Origin: Cellulosilyticum sp.
GTDB lineage: Bacteria; Bacillota; Clostridia; Lachnospirales; Cellulosilyticaceae
Length of the DNA stretch: 49,543 nucleotides
NCBI GenBank assembly: GCA_015058045.1
Contig: SVDC01000018.1
Coordinates: forward strand, 16,550-66,092
Direction: 5' to 3'
The translations under genes were made by a program, and so were the position numbers. Of this stretch, positions 17,282 to 24,251 are shown one piece after another. The notes below the pieces were generated by a model. That model had not been told where the DNA came from and did no database searches. It saw only the letters and a program-made list of their open reading frames with translations. Positions within the stretch are counted from its first letter, which is position 1. Each line of letters starts with the position of its first letter.

Positions 17282-17436
17282 TAATATATCTTACCTGCTT
17301 TTTTATTTCCTGTCTTTGCTTTTCCTTGGATTTCAGGTACAGGCTTTACATCATTCTTAGAGTAATGTGGTTTATGATTACTTTCTGTACCGTGTGGTTC
17401 GTTAACATCTGGTCGTCTCATACCAGCCTTTGCCAT
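17281..17436 (-). CDS. Small conserved-looking basic protein, 51 aa
   Basis: ATG at 17436 with AAAGGAGG 10 bases upstream opens 51 codons to a TAA at 17281. The product is hydrophilic and basic, begins MAKAGMRRPDVNEPHGTES and ends in GKAKTGNKKAGKIY. It has no membrane segment and no Cys, but four His or HK/PH pairs in the middle. I do not know its function. The strong ribosome site, plausible codon use and the terminator right at its stop make a real gene likely. It follows dinB on the same strand, 72 bases after the dinB stop, and could share the SOS transcript. Confidence 0.75.
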   Translation of the reverse strand: MAKAGMRRPDVNEPHGTESNHKPHYSKNDVKPVPEIQGKAKTGNKKAGKIY

Positions 17437-17508
17437 AGATCAATGCCTCCTTTTCTCACTCTTACATGTAGTATAAGTAAGAGCTTATCTTTTTATACGA
17501 GGACTTTT

Positions 17509-18825
17509 TTATACTTCTTTAGTGATTCCATTTTTCTTTTCTTTAGAAATCCCACCTGCCATGTGATCTAGTTTCCCTTCTAAAAAAGCAGCACGTTTAA
17601 TGGCATCATCTCCGTATTTATTGCGTATGGCATCAATAGCTGCATCTAACTTCTCTAACTTTCTTTGTTTCATTTCATTTTTATGAAACATGCTAGACTT
17701 TTGACTTTTACTTTTTTCATGAGGCAAACTTGTCGTTTCAAATAGACTCATTTGATGAATATGCGCATCTGATAACTTAGTGGTATGTACCCCTAATTGT
17801 CTAATAGGCGTGTGATGGTCCCATAACTTTTGAAAAAGCTCACAAGCATATTCATAAAGCTCTGCTGTATAACATGTATTTCTTCTTAGTGTCATCTGCT
17901 TAGAAGAATGGATAAAATCACAGTCCACTAGACTCACAGAAATACAAGATGCTTCCATATGATCTGCTCTAAGCCTAGCCCCTACTGTTTCACATAATGA
18001 AAGAAGTACTAAATGAGCACCTTCTACAGAGCTTACATCATAAGGAATGGTCATAGAATTCCCATACCCCTTATTGGGTGCAGATACTTCCTCTACCGCA
18101 CTTCTATCTATTCCATTGGCATATTGATAAATGGTTTCTCCATGTTTTTTAAGATGAGATTTTATAAGCTTTAAATCAGCATTTGCCAAATCTCCTATGG
18201 TTTTAATCCCCAATAGCCTTAGCGTTTTCTCTGAACTTTTTCCTACAAAGAATAACTCTCCAACTGGTAAAGGCCACATCTTAGTTGCAATTTCATGAGG
18301 AAATAAAGTATGCACTAAATTAGGCTTCTTTAAGTCCCCTGCCATCTTAGCAAGTAGCTTATTATGAGCAATACCGATATTTACTGTAAAGCCCAGCTCA
18401 CTATAAATTCTATCCTTAATAATATGGGCAATACCTACAGGATCACCATATAACCCCCTGGTTCCTGTCATATCCATAAAAGCTTCATCTATAGAATACT
18501 GCTCTACTTTTGGAGTGTATTCTCTTAAAATCTCCATAAATGCTCTGGAGCATCTCACATAGTGTTCAAAATTTGGCTTTACAATCATTAATTCTGGACA
18601 TTTCTTAAGGGCTGCTACAATAGGCTCTCCTGTTTGAATGTTATATGGCTTGGCAGGTGTGGACTTTGCCAATATAACACCTTTACGCTTTTCCATATCT
18701 CCCCCTACTGCTGAAGGAATCTCTCGTAAATCAATTTCTTCCCCTAGTATCTCTTTTCTATAACAAGCTTCCCAACTTAAAAAAGCCGAATTAACATCCA
18801 CATGAAAAATAATAGGCTCGCCCAC
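17509..18825 (-). CDS. dinB: Y-family DNA polymerase (Pol IV / UvrX type)
   Basis: This 438-aa translesion polymerase has the palm motif HVDVNSAFLSWEA near residue 8 and YSIDEAFMDMTG near residue 105; the Asp and Asp-Glu pair bind the catalytic metals. GIAHNKLLAKMAGDLKKP near residue 150 is the finger/palm signature, followed by the helix-hairpin-helix thumb and little-finger domain. The C-terminus (about 370-438) is basic. Start is GTG at 18825 with AAAGGAGAG upstream. A small gene ends 14 bases before it, and both sit behind a LexA box. This fits SOS-controlled Firmicutes Y-polymerases paired with a small partner such as YolD. Pol IV or UvrX subtype is not resolved. Confidence 0.93.
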   Translation of the reverse strand: MGEPIIFHVDVNSAFLSWEACYRKEILGEEIDLREIPSAVGGDMEKRKGVILAKSTPAKPYNIQTGEPIVAALKKCPELMIVKPNFEHYVRCSRAFMEILREYTPKVEQYSIDEAFMDMTGTRGLYGDPVGIAHIIKDRIYSELGFTVNIGIAHNKLLAKMAGDLKKPNLVHTLFPHEIATKMWPLPVGELFFVGKSSEKTLRLLGIKTIGDLANADLKLIKSHLKKHGETIYQYANGIDRSAVEEVSAPNKGYGNSMTIPYDVSSVEGAHLVLLSLCETVGARLRADHMEASCISVSLVDCDFIHSSKQMTLRRNTCYTAELYEYACELFQKLWDHHTPIRQLGVHTTKLSDAHIHQMSLFETTSLPHEKSKSQKSSMFHKNEMKQRKLEKLDAAIDAIRNKYGDDAIKRAAFLEGKLDHMAGGISKEKKNGITKEV

Positions 18826-18839
18826 TTTTCTCTCCTTTA

Positions 18840-19109
18840 CTAACCAATAATTTTCTTAATAAGCCACCTGTGACTATTCACCTGGTAGCTCACTTCCACC
18901 AGCTGCACTCTATCTTCTATGCTAATCTTACATCCATATTCAAAAGTCTGCATCCCTGCTATATGACTTTCCTTTTTATAAAGAACTTCCTGAATAGATG
19001 CTACCATCATTTGATGTGTATCTCCCTCCATTCGGAACTTAATAGGCATCATTTCTCCCAATGGATTACAACATGAAATCATTTCTATAGGTTTATTGAG
19101 ACTCGACAT
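18840..19109 (-). CDS. Small SOS protein encoded before the Y-family polymerase
   Basis: This 89-aa protein starts MSSLNKPIEMISCCNPLG. A longer frame reaches 19232, but it runs through the promoter and LexA box, and GAGAGGT lies 4 bases before the ATG at 19109, so I use the shorter start. Segment MMPIKFRMEGDTH, then Cys in YGCKISIED and an ending HRWLIKKIIG, suggest a small beta-rich domain. It may be a diverged YolD-like partner or a DUF6504-like protein; I cannot decide. The gene ends 14 bases before dinB, so the two are co-transcribed. By known examples, such partners may assist or control the polymerase. Confidence 0.8.
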   Translation of the reverse strand: MSSLNKPIEMISCCNPLGEMMPIKFRMEGDTHQMMVASIQEVLYKKESHIAGMQTFEYGCKISIEDRVQLVEVSYQVNSHRWLIKKIIG

Positions 19110-19127
19110 ATTGACCTCTCCCTTTAT

Positions 19128-19141
19128 CGAATATATGTTCG
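19128..19141 (-). promoter_or_regulatory. LexA operator (SOS box)
   Basis: The minus strand reads CGAACATATATTCG, one base from the Firmicutes LexA/DinR consensus CGAACRNRYGTTCG. It lies between the -10 box and the ATG, over the expected transcription start, so LexA would block initiation. Confidence 0.88.
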
Positions 19142-19146
19142 ATTTC

Positions 19147-19175
19147 ATTATATCAATAAAGACAAATTTTGTAAA
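19147..19175 (-). promoter_or_regulatory. Promoter of the SOS pair
   Basis: TTTACA (19175-19170), a 17-base spacer and a perfect TATAAT (19152-19147) lie on the minus strand, just upstream of the LexA box. Confidence 0.8.
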
Positions 19176-19246
19176 CGGTAACCCCTTAAACTTATCCCTC
19201 ATATACTGACAATAGACACACTTTTTTAGCAACGGGAGGGCTTCTT

Positions 19247-19969
19247 ATGAAAAAAGAATATACGTATTGCATTTTATCTCTTATCGTCTTTATCATAGGT
19301 ATCATTTTTACTTTGTCTGGTACCTTGCTTCACACACTCCCTGATTCCAGCAAAAGTGCGCTTTTAATTTTTTCTTTTGCCCTAATGTTCATCGGTCTCG
19401 TATCTTTTGCTGTTCATTATAAATCCTATATAACACTCAAAAAACTTATTTCAAATCACTCCGTTGTCGTGGCTCGTTGGAGTTACCCACCTAATAGTTC
19501 TGATGCCTTAAAGAAACTTATCAAAGAACAAAAAACACATACCTTAGTAACCACGATTCTTATACTCATCCTTTCTATCGTCTTCTTCATCATTTTTGCA
19601 CACAGTGGTGGCCCTTATGTTTTAAACCTTGGTTATACCCTTGCTGTTTTATGCCTATTGGTATTTATTATTGCAACTCGGTTTATCTCTACTTATTATG
19701 AACATTTATCCTCTTCTGAAATAACAGTTCTCTTTGGAGAGAATTGTATTTATTTTTTAGATCAGCTTTATAGACTAGATTACCATTTTCATTTATTAGA
19801 AAACGTTAATATTTATATTGGTACAGAAAATTTACTCATCTTTGAATATGGGTTTGATGATATAGATTATACTTGTGCTTACAGCCTAACTATACCTATT
19901 CCTAGTGATAGGCTAAGCACTGCTGTTCACCTTAAAGAATACTATCGCTCACTGATTCACTCCGAATAA
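19247..19969 (+). CDS. Membrane protein of unknown function with four segments
   Basis: I do not recognise this 240-aa protein. Hydrophobic segments lie at about residues 6-28, 38-58, 101-120 and 127-146. A cytoplasmic loop of about 40 residues, including VVARWSYPPNSSDALKK, lies between the second and third. The last 90 residues form a soluble domain, predicted beta-rich, with FGENCIYFLDQ and acidic stretches. ATG has GGGAGGG 8 bases upstream. It is divergent from the LexA-controlled pair, and the shared 137-base region holds the SOS promoter; whether LexA affects it is unknown. Downstream is the long inverted repeat at 20006. Confidence 0.75.
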   Translation: MKKEYTYCILSLIVFIIGIIFTLSGTLLHTLPDSSKSALLIFSFALMFIGLVSFAVHYKSYITLKKLISNHSVVVARWSYPPNSSDALKKLIKEQKTHTLVTTILILILSIVFFIIFAHSGGPYVLNLGYTLAVLCLLVFIIATRFISTYYEHLSSSEITVLFGENCIYFLDQLYRLDYHFHLLENVNIYIGTENLLIFEYGFDDIDYTCAYSLTIPIPSDRLSTAVHLKEYYRSLIHSE

Positions 19970-20005
19970 GAAATAACACAAAATAGGATATATTAGCCCA
20001 AGTCC

Positions 20006-20084
20006 GCGCCACTAGGGGCAAAAATATTTCTTACAGAAACTGCTGAAAAGTTTCTTACAGAAAAACTTTTGCCCCTAGTGGCGC
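20006..20084. repeat. 79-bp element: 18-bp perfect inverted repeat with internal palindromes
   Basis: GCGCCACTAGGGGCAAAA (20006-20023) and its exact reverse complement (20067-20084) flank 43 bases. Inside are two copies of the near-palindrome TTTCTTACAGAAA, at 20027-20039 and 20051-20063, 24 bases apart. The arms are much more GC-rich than the surroundings. It lies between convergent genes, so it may be a terminator, but the length and internal repeats also suit a MITE-like or recombination element. Confidence 0.8.
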
Positions 20085-20147
20085 TAGATTTTGCCTAAAT
20101 GAAATCGGATATTCCCCTACCTTATCTGTTGAGTCATAGATCTAAAG

Positions 20148-20188
20148 AAAGGAGGTGTCGCGAAATGCGCTACCTCCATAAAAATTAG
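20148..20188. repeat. Hairpin repeat copy 2 / terminator of the metal ATPase
   Basis: GGAGGTGTCGC and GCGCTACCTCC pair with one mismatch around a short loop. This matches the element at 7562-7603 in nearly all positions, including a following TAAAAATTAG. It ends two bases before the ATPase stop, and on the minus strand TTTCTTT follows. The plus strand again reads GGAGGT, ATG (20165) and a 7-codon frame, MRYLHKN. Confidence 0.75.
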
Positions 20189-20190
20189 AA

Positions 20191-22488
20191 TTATTCTTTG
20201 TGCATCATCATTGCTTTAATATAGCCTAGATGACCACCTAAAACTCTAATAGAGTTCATGACCGCAATGAGGGATACACCTACATCTGCAAAGATAGCAA
20301 GCCACATATTGGCGATTCCAAATAAGCTAAGGAGCATAACAAGTATTTTCACCCCTAAGGCAAATACAATATTTTGGGTTACAATTCTTCTTGTACGTTT
20401 TGCAACACCTAATACATCACTGATAGATGAAAGTTCATCGCTCATTAAAACCACATCTGCTGCTTCAATGGCTGCATCACTCCCTACACCACCCATAGCA
20501 ATTCCGATGTCTGCTCTAGCCAGTACTGGGGCATCATTAATGCCATCTCCTACAAAGGCAACTTTTCCTTCACCATCTTGAAGAATTTCTTCTAGTCTTG
20601 CTACTTTATCTTGTGGTAAAAGTTCTGCAAAGACTTGATCCACCCCTACATTTTTGCCTACTTCCTCAGCAATTTCTTTTTTGTCACCTGTTAGCATCAC
20701 AACCTTTTTGATGCCTCGTGCTTTAAGTTTTTGGATGGCTTCCTTACTATCTTCTTTAATTTGGTCTGCCACAATAATACAACCTAAGATTTTTTGATTT
20801 TTAGCGATATATACATAAGAACCAATATAATCTACCTTTGGCATTTCTACTTGGTATCTTGCCATTAATTTTTCATTTCCAGCTAAAACCTTTTCTCCAT
20901 TAATAGAGGCCACAATGCCTTCTCCACTAATTTCTTTAAGGTCACTTGTTACATACTTTTCTTCTCTATAAGCCTCTACAATAGAACGTGCAATAGGATG
21001 GTTTGAACTTTGTTCTAAACTGGCTGCATATTTTAAAATGACTTCTTTTGGCGCACCCATTTCTATAATATGACTGATACCAAATTTCCCTTTTGTGATC
21101 GTTCCTGTTTTATCTAAAACAACGGTGTCAATGTGATTTAATTCCTCTAAGTAGTTACTGCCTTTAACCAGTACCCCTTTATGAGCTGATGCACCTAAAC
21201 CAGCAAAGAAACCTAACGGTACTGAAACCACCACTGCACATGGGCAAGAGATAACAAGGAAAACAATACTAGAATAAATCCAATGCTGCCAATTACCTGT
21301 TACTAGAGAAGGTACAATGGCTGTAAAAATAGCTAAGCCTACTACAATAGGGGTGTACCATCTTGCAAATTTAGTAATAAAGTTCTCTGATTTAGACTTC
21401 TTACTTGTAGCATTTTCAATAAGCTCTAAAATCTTAGAAACCGTACTATCCTTAAAACTTGTTGTAACTTTAACTTTGAGTATACCTTCTTTATTAATAG
21501 AACCACTTAATACCTCACTACCTACTTCCACTGGCGTAGGTACAGCTTCTCCTGTAAGCATAGAAGTATCTAATAAGCTTTTTCCCTCAATAATAACCCC
21601 ATCTAAAGGCAGTTTTTCTCCCACTCTAATCTCTAAAATATCTCCGATTTGTACCATTTGAGGTTTGACAATCTCTTCTTTTCCACTAGATACCACTCTT
21701 GCAAAATCTGGTCTAATATCCATGGCTTTTGCAATTTCTTTTCTAGAATAACCCACTGCTTTACCTTGCATATATTCTCCAACTTTATAAAAGAGCATAA
21801 CTGCAACGGCTTCTGGATACTGACCAATGGCAAAAGCAGCTATAGTAGCAAGAGTCATCAGGAAGTTTTCATCTAACATTCTTCCTCTTAATAAATTCTT
21901 ACCAGCCTGAATGACAATATCATAGCCTACAAATAGATAGGCAAGGATATAAAAGATGGATATCTCGGTCATACTCCCCACAATCAATAAAGCAATCCCT
22001 GACACAATCAACCATTTTTCTTTATTAGCTATCTTCCCATCATGATGTTCATGATTATGCTCATGAGTATGTGCTTCTGTATGTGCATAAACCTCTTCAT
22101 GTATATCACTTCTTGTATGTTGATGATCTTCTCCGTGGATATGTGCTTTTATATGTCCATGACTTCCTTTATGGATATGACTGACTACATGCTCATGAGC
22201 TTCTCCATGAATATGGGTTTCTGTATGTTCATCCCCTACTTTAACTAATGGTTTAACTTTTCCTTCATCTTGAACTAAAACTTTAACCCCTTTTTCAATA
22301 CTCCCTGCTAATTTTTCAATTTTAGCTCTTAAACCTTCTATATCTTCTTCCTGACTTACTACATCTAATCGCTTTAACATAAAGTTAAGGTTTGCTTCTT
22401 CTATATAAGTTTCTCTATTTAAAGCAATTTCTATTTTATTAGCACAGTTTGCACAATCTAAATCTCTTACTTCAAATCTATATTTCAT
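20191..22488 (-). CDS. cadA: Zn/Cd/Pb-exporting P1B-type ATPase
   Basis: This 765-aa pump exports soft divalent metals. Order: one HMA domain with Cys12 and Cys15 (DCANCANK), then a linker with 21 histidines in residues 88-149. Membrane helices follow, then the CPC motif (SCPCAVVV, about 415-417), DKTGT near 456 with the phosphorylated Asp, the SSNHPIAR HP motif, MLTGDKKE and GDGINDAPVL. LGVKILVM and the last-helix IFADVGVSL carry the Lys and Asp typical of ZntA/CadA, not copper pumps. Length fits. The ATG follows GAGGTGA. A perfect promoter and an ArsR/SmtB-like operator lie upstream; no regulator gene is adjacent. Zn versus Cd preference is not readable. Confidence 0.95.
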   Translation of the reverse strand: MKYRFEVRDLDCANCANKIEIALNRETYIEEANLNFMLKRLDVVSQEEDIEGLRAKIEKLAGSIEKGVKVLVQDEGKVKPLVKVGDEHTETHIHGEAHEHVVSHIHKGSHGHIKAHIHGEDHQHTRSDIHEEVYAHTEAHTHEHNHEHHDGKIANKEKWLIVSGIALLIVGSMTEISIFYILAYLFVGYDIVIQAGKNLLRGRMLDENFLMTLATIAAFAIGQYPEAVAVMLFYKVGEYMQGKAVGYSRKEIAKAMDIRPDFARVVSSGKEEIVKPQMVQIGDILEIRVGEKLPLDGVIIEGKSLLDTSMLTGEAVPTPVEVGSEVLSGSINKEGILKVKVTTSFKDSTVSKILELIENATSKKSKSENFITKFARWYTPIVVGLAIFTAIVPSLVTGNWQHWIYSSIVFLVISCPCAVVVSVPLGFFAGLGASAHKGVLVKGSNYLEELNHIDTVVLDKTGTITKGKFGISHIIEMGAPKEVILKYAASLEQSSNHPIARSIVEAYREEKYVTSDLKEISGEGIVASINGEKVLAGNEKLMARYQVEMPKVDYIGSYVYIAKNQKILGCIIVADQIKEDSKEAIQKLKARGIKKVVMLTGDKKEIAEEVGKNVGVDQVFAELLPQDKVARLEEILQDGEGKVAFVGDGINDAPVLARADIGIAMGGVGSDAAIEAADVVLMSDELSSISDVLGVAKRTRRIVTQNIVFALGVKILVMLLSLFGIANMWLAIFADVGVSLIAVMNSIRVLGGHLGYIKAMMMHKE

Positions 22489-22520
22489 ACACTCACCTCT
22501 CTTTAATATTCTTCCAAAGA

Positions 22521-22543
22521 ATATATGAACAGTTACTCATATG
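22521..22543 (-). promoter_or_regulatory. ArsR/SmtB-type operator of cadA
   Basis: ATATGA (22523-22528), 8 bases, then TCATAT (22537-22542) is the imperfect dyad typical of metal sensors such as CadC, SmtB or CzrA. It lies just downstream of the expected start of transcription, suited to repression relieved by Zn or Cd. The sensor gene is elsewhere. Confidence 0.6.
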
Positions 22544-22557
22544 TTTTTGTTAATATC

Positions 22558-22586
22558 ATCATATGCTCGACTTTTCTATTTGTCAA
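22558..22586 (-). promoter_or_regulatory. Promoter of cadA
   Basis: A perfect TTGACA (22586-22581) and TATGAT (22563-22558) are 17 bases apart on the minus strand. Confidence 0.75.
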
Positions 22587-22716
22587 CTCTTTTATCTCAC
22601 TTTATTTTGATAATAGTGAGCATTCTATATAATCAGCCCGCTATCTTTCCAACCTTCTGAAGTTACTGTATAATTTGCCTATGGTTTCATCTATACTAAC
22701 TTAAGTGGAGGCAGTT

Positions 22717-24006
22717 ATGAAAAATGAATTAACACATAAGCTTTTAAAATTTATTGATGCAAGTCCAACTATGTTTCATGCGACAGCATCTTGCAAACAA
22801 CGTTTAGAAGAAGCTCAGTTTAGCTTCCTTAATCCTTCTACAGCTTGGCAACTACAAGTAGGTGGAAAATACTATACAACCATGAATGATTCAGCTATCA
22901 TTGCTTTTTGCATTCATTCAAATGATGTAGAAACAGAAGGCTTTAAAATTATTGGAACACATGGTGATGTACCAGGTTTTAGAATTAAACCTCATAGTCA
23001 AATGCAAACTGAAAATTACATTAAACTCAATACAGAAGGATATGGTGGTCCAATTTTAAGTACTTGGTTTGATAGACCTCTTTCTGTGGCAGGTCGGGTG
23101 GCACTTAAATCAGATAATTTATTACGTCCTAAAACAGTTCTTGTTGATGTTAATAAACCTGTTCTTATTATTCCTAACTTAGCTATTCATATGAATCGCG
23201 ACATCAATAACGGTGTCAAAATTAATAAACAAAAAGATACACTACCAATTTTGTCTTACACTAATGAGCCTGTAAGTACAAACTTAATGCTTGATTTATT
23301 AGCTAAAACCCTTAATGTTTCAGCTGAAGATATCTTAGATGCTGATCTTTACCTTTATCCTTATGAAAAAGGAATGCGTGTAGGCTTAAATGAAGAATTC
23401 ATCTCTGCATCAAGACTGGATGACCTTTCTATGACTTATAGTGGTCTTGAAGCCATTCTTCATGCAAGTTCTTCAAAAGGGATTTCTATGTTTGTTTGCT
23501 ATGATAACGAAGAAATTGGTAGCCATACGAAACAAGGTGCAGATTCACCTTATCTCATTCGCACCATGGAGCGTATCTTACTGGCATTAGGTAAAGAGCG
23601 TGAAGCACTCTTTATGGCACTTGAAAATTCATTTATGCTTTCAGGTGATGTGGCTCACCTTTCTCATCCAAACTATATGGAAAAAAGTGATCCAACCAAT
23701 CCAGTTCTTCCAGGTAAAGGGCCTGCTATTAAAGTAAATGCTAACTTTAGCTACACAACAGATAGCGACACCTATGCTGTATTTGCTGGAATCTGCAAAG
23801 CACATGATATTCCATTCCAAGTCTTTGTAAATCGTTCAGATGAACGCGGTGGTTCAACAATTGGACCAGTTGCAGCCAGTCATTTAGGCATTCGCTCAGT
23901 AGATATTGGAACACCTATGCTTGCTATGCACTCTGCTAGAGAGCTTATGGCAGTTGATGATTTTGTTTATACCGTTCAAGCAATGAAAGCATTTTTCTCT
24001 CTTTAA
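22717..24006 (+). CDS. apeB: M18-family aminopeptidase
   Basis: This 429-aa zinc aminopeptidase of the aspartyl aminopeptidase family removes N-terminal, often acidic, residues in the cytosol. The first metal His is in GTHGDVPGFRIKP near residue 85. RLDDLSM near residue 228 has the bridging Asp, NEEIGSHTKQG near residue 264 the catalytic Glu, and AMHSARE near residue 406 the last metal His. The frame can be read from GTG at 22705, but that codon lies inside the ribosome site AGTGGAGG, so ATG 22717 is the start. Single gene, with a strong terminator behind it. Confidence 0.92.
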   Translation: MKNELTHKLLKFIDASPTMFHATASCKQRLEEAQFSFLNPSTAWQLQVGGKYYTTMNDSAIIAFCIHSNDVETEGFKIIGTHGDVPGFRIKPHSQMQTENYIKLNTEGYGGPILSTWFDRPLSVAGRVALKSDNLLRPKTVLVDVNKPVLIIPNLAIHMNRDINNGVKINKQKDTLPILSYTNEPVSTNLMLDLLAKTLNVSAEDILDADLYLYPYEKGMRVGLNEEFISASRLDDLSMTYSGLEAILHASSSKGISMFVCYDNEEIGSHTKQGADSPYLIRTMERILLALGKEREALFMALENSFMLSGDVAHLSHPNYMEKSDPTNPVLPGKGPAIKVNANFSYTTDSDTYAVFAGICKAHDIPFQVFVNRSDERGGSTIGPVAASHLGIRSVDIGTPMLAMHSARELMAVDDFVYTVQAMKAFFSL

Positions 24007-24023
24007 ATTAAGAGAAAATGACA

Positions 24024-24059
24024 CAAAAAAACTGCAATCATAATGGTTGCAGTTTTTTT
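24024..24059 (+). terminator. Intrinsic terminator of the M18 gene
   Basis: AAAAAAACTGCAA and TTGCAGTTTTTTT pair around a 9-base loop. It starts 18 bases after the stop and is followed by seven Ts. Confidence 0.92.
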
Positions 24060-24251
24060 GCGCCATTTTTTTACTACCCTAATTCATTACTTTTCTATCT
24101 CACTTCTAGCAATATTTAGCTAGTTTTCCTAAATTTAAAATATAAAAAGCCAAAAAAATCTATCTCTCTACTTGTATTTATCTTGCTTATTTATTGTATA
24201 ATATATATTGACTATTCTGATTTTTAATTCGTTTAATAGGGAGGTATCACT

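Noticed and set aside
19110-19232. 41-codon N-terminal extension of the SOS small protein
   Set aside because: It would span the promoter and LexA box, while a ribosome site fits ATG 19109.
21317-21661. 114-aa frame antisense to the metal ATPase
   Set aside because: Opposite strand of a clearly conserved ATPase domain; no start signals.
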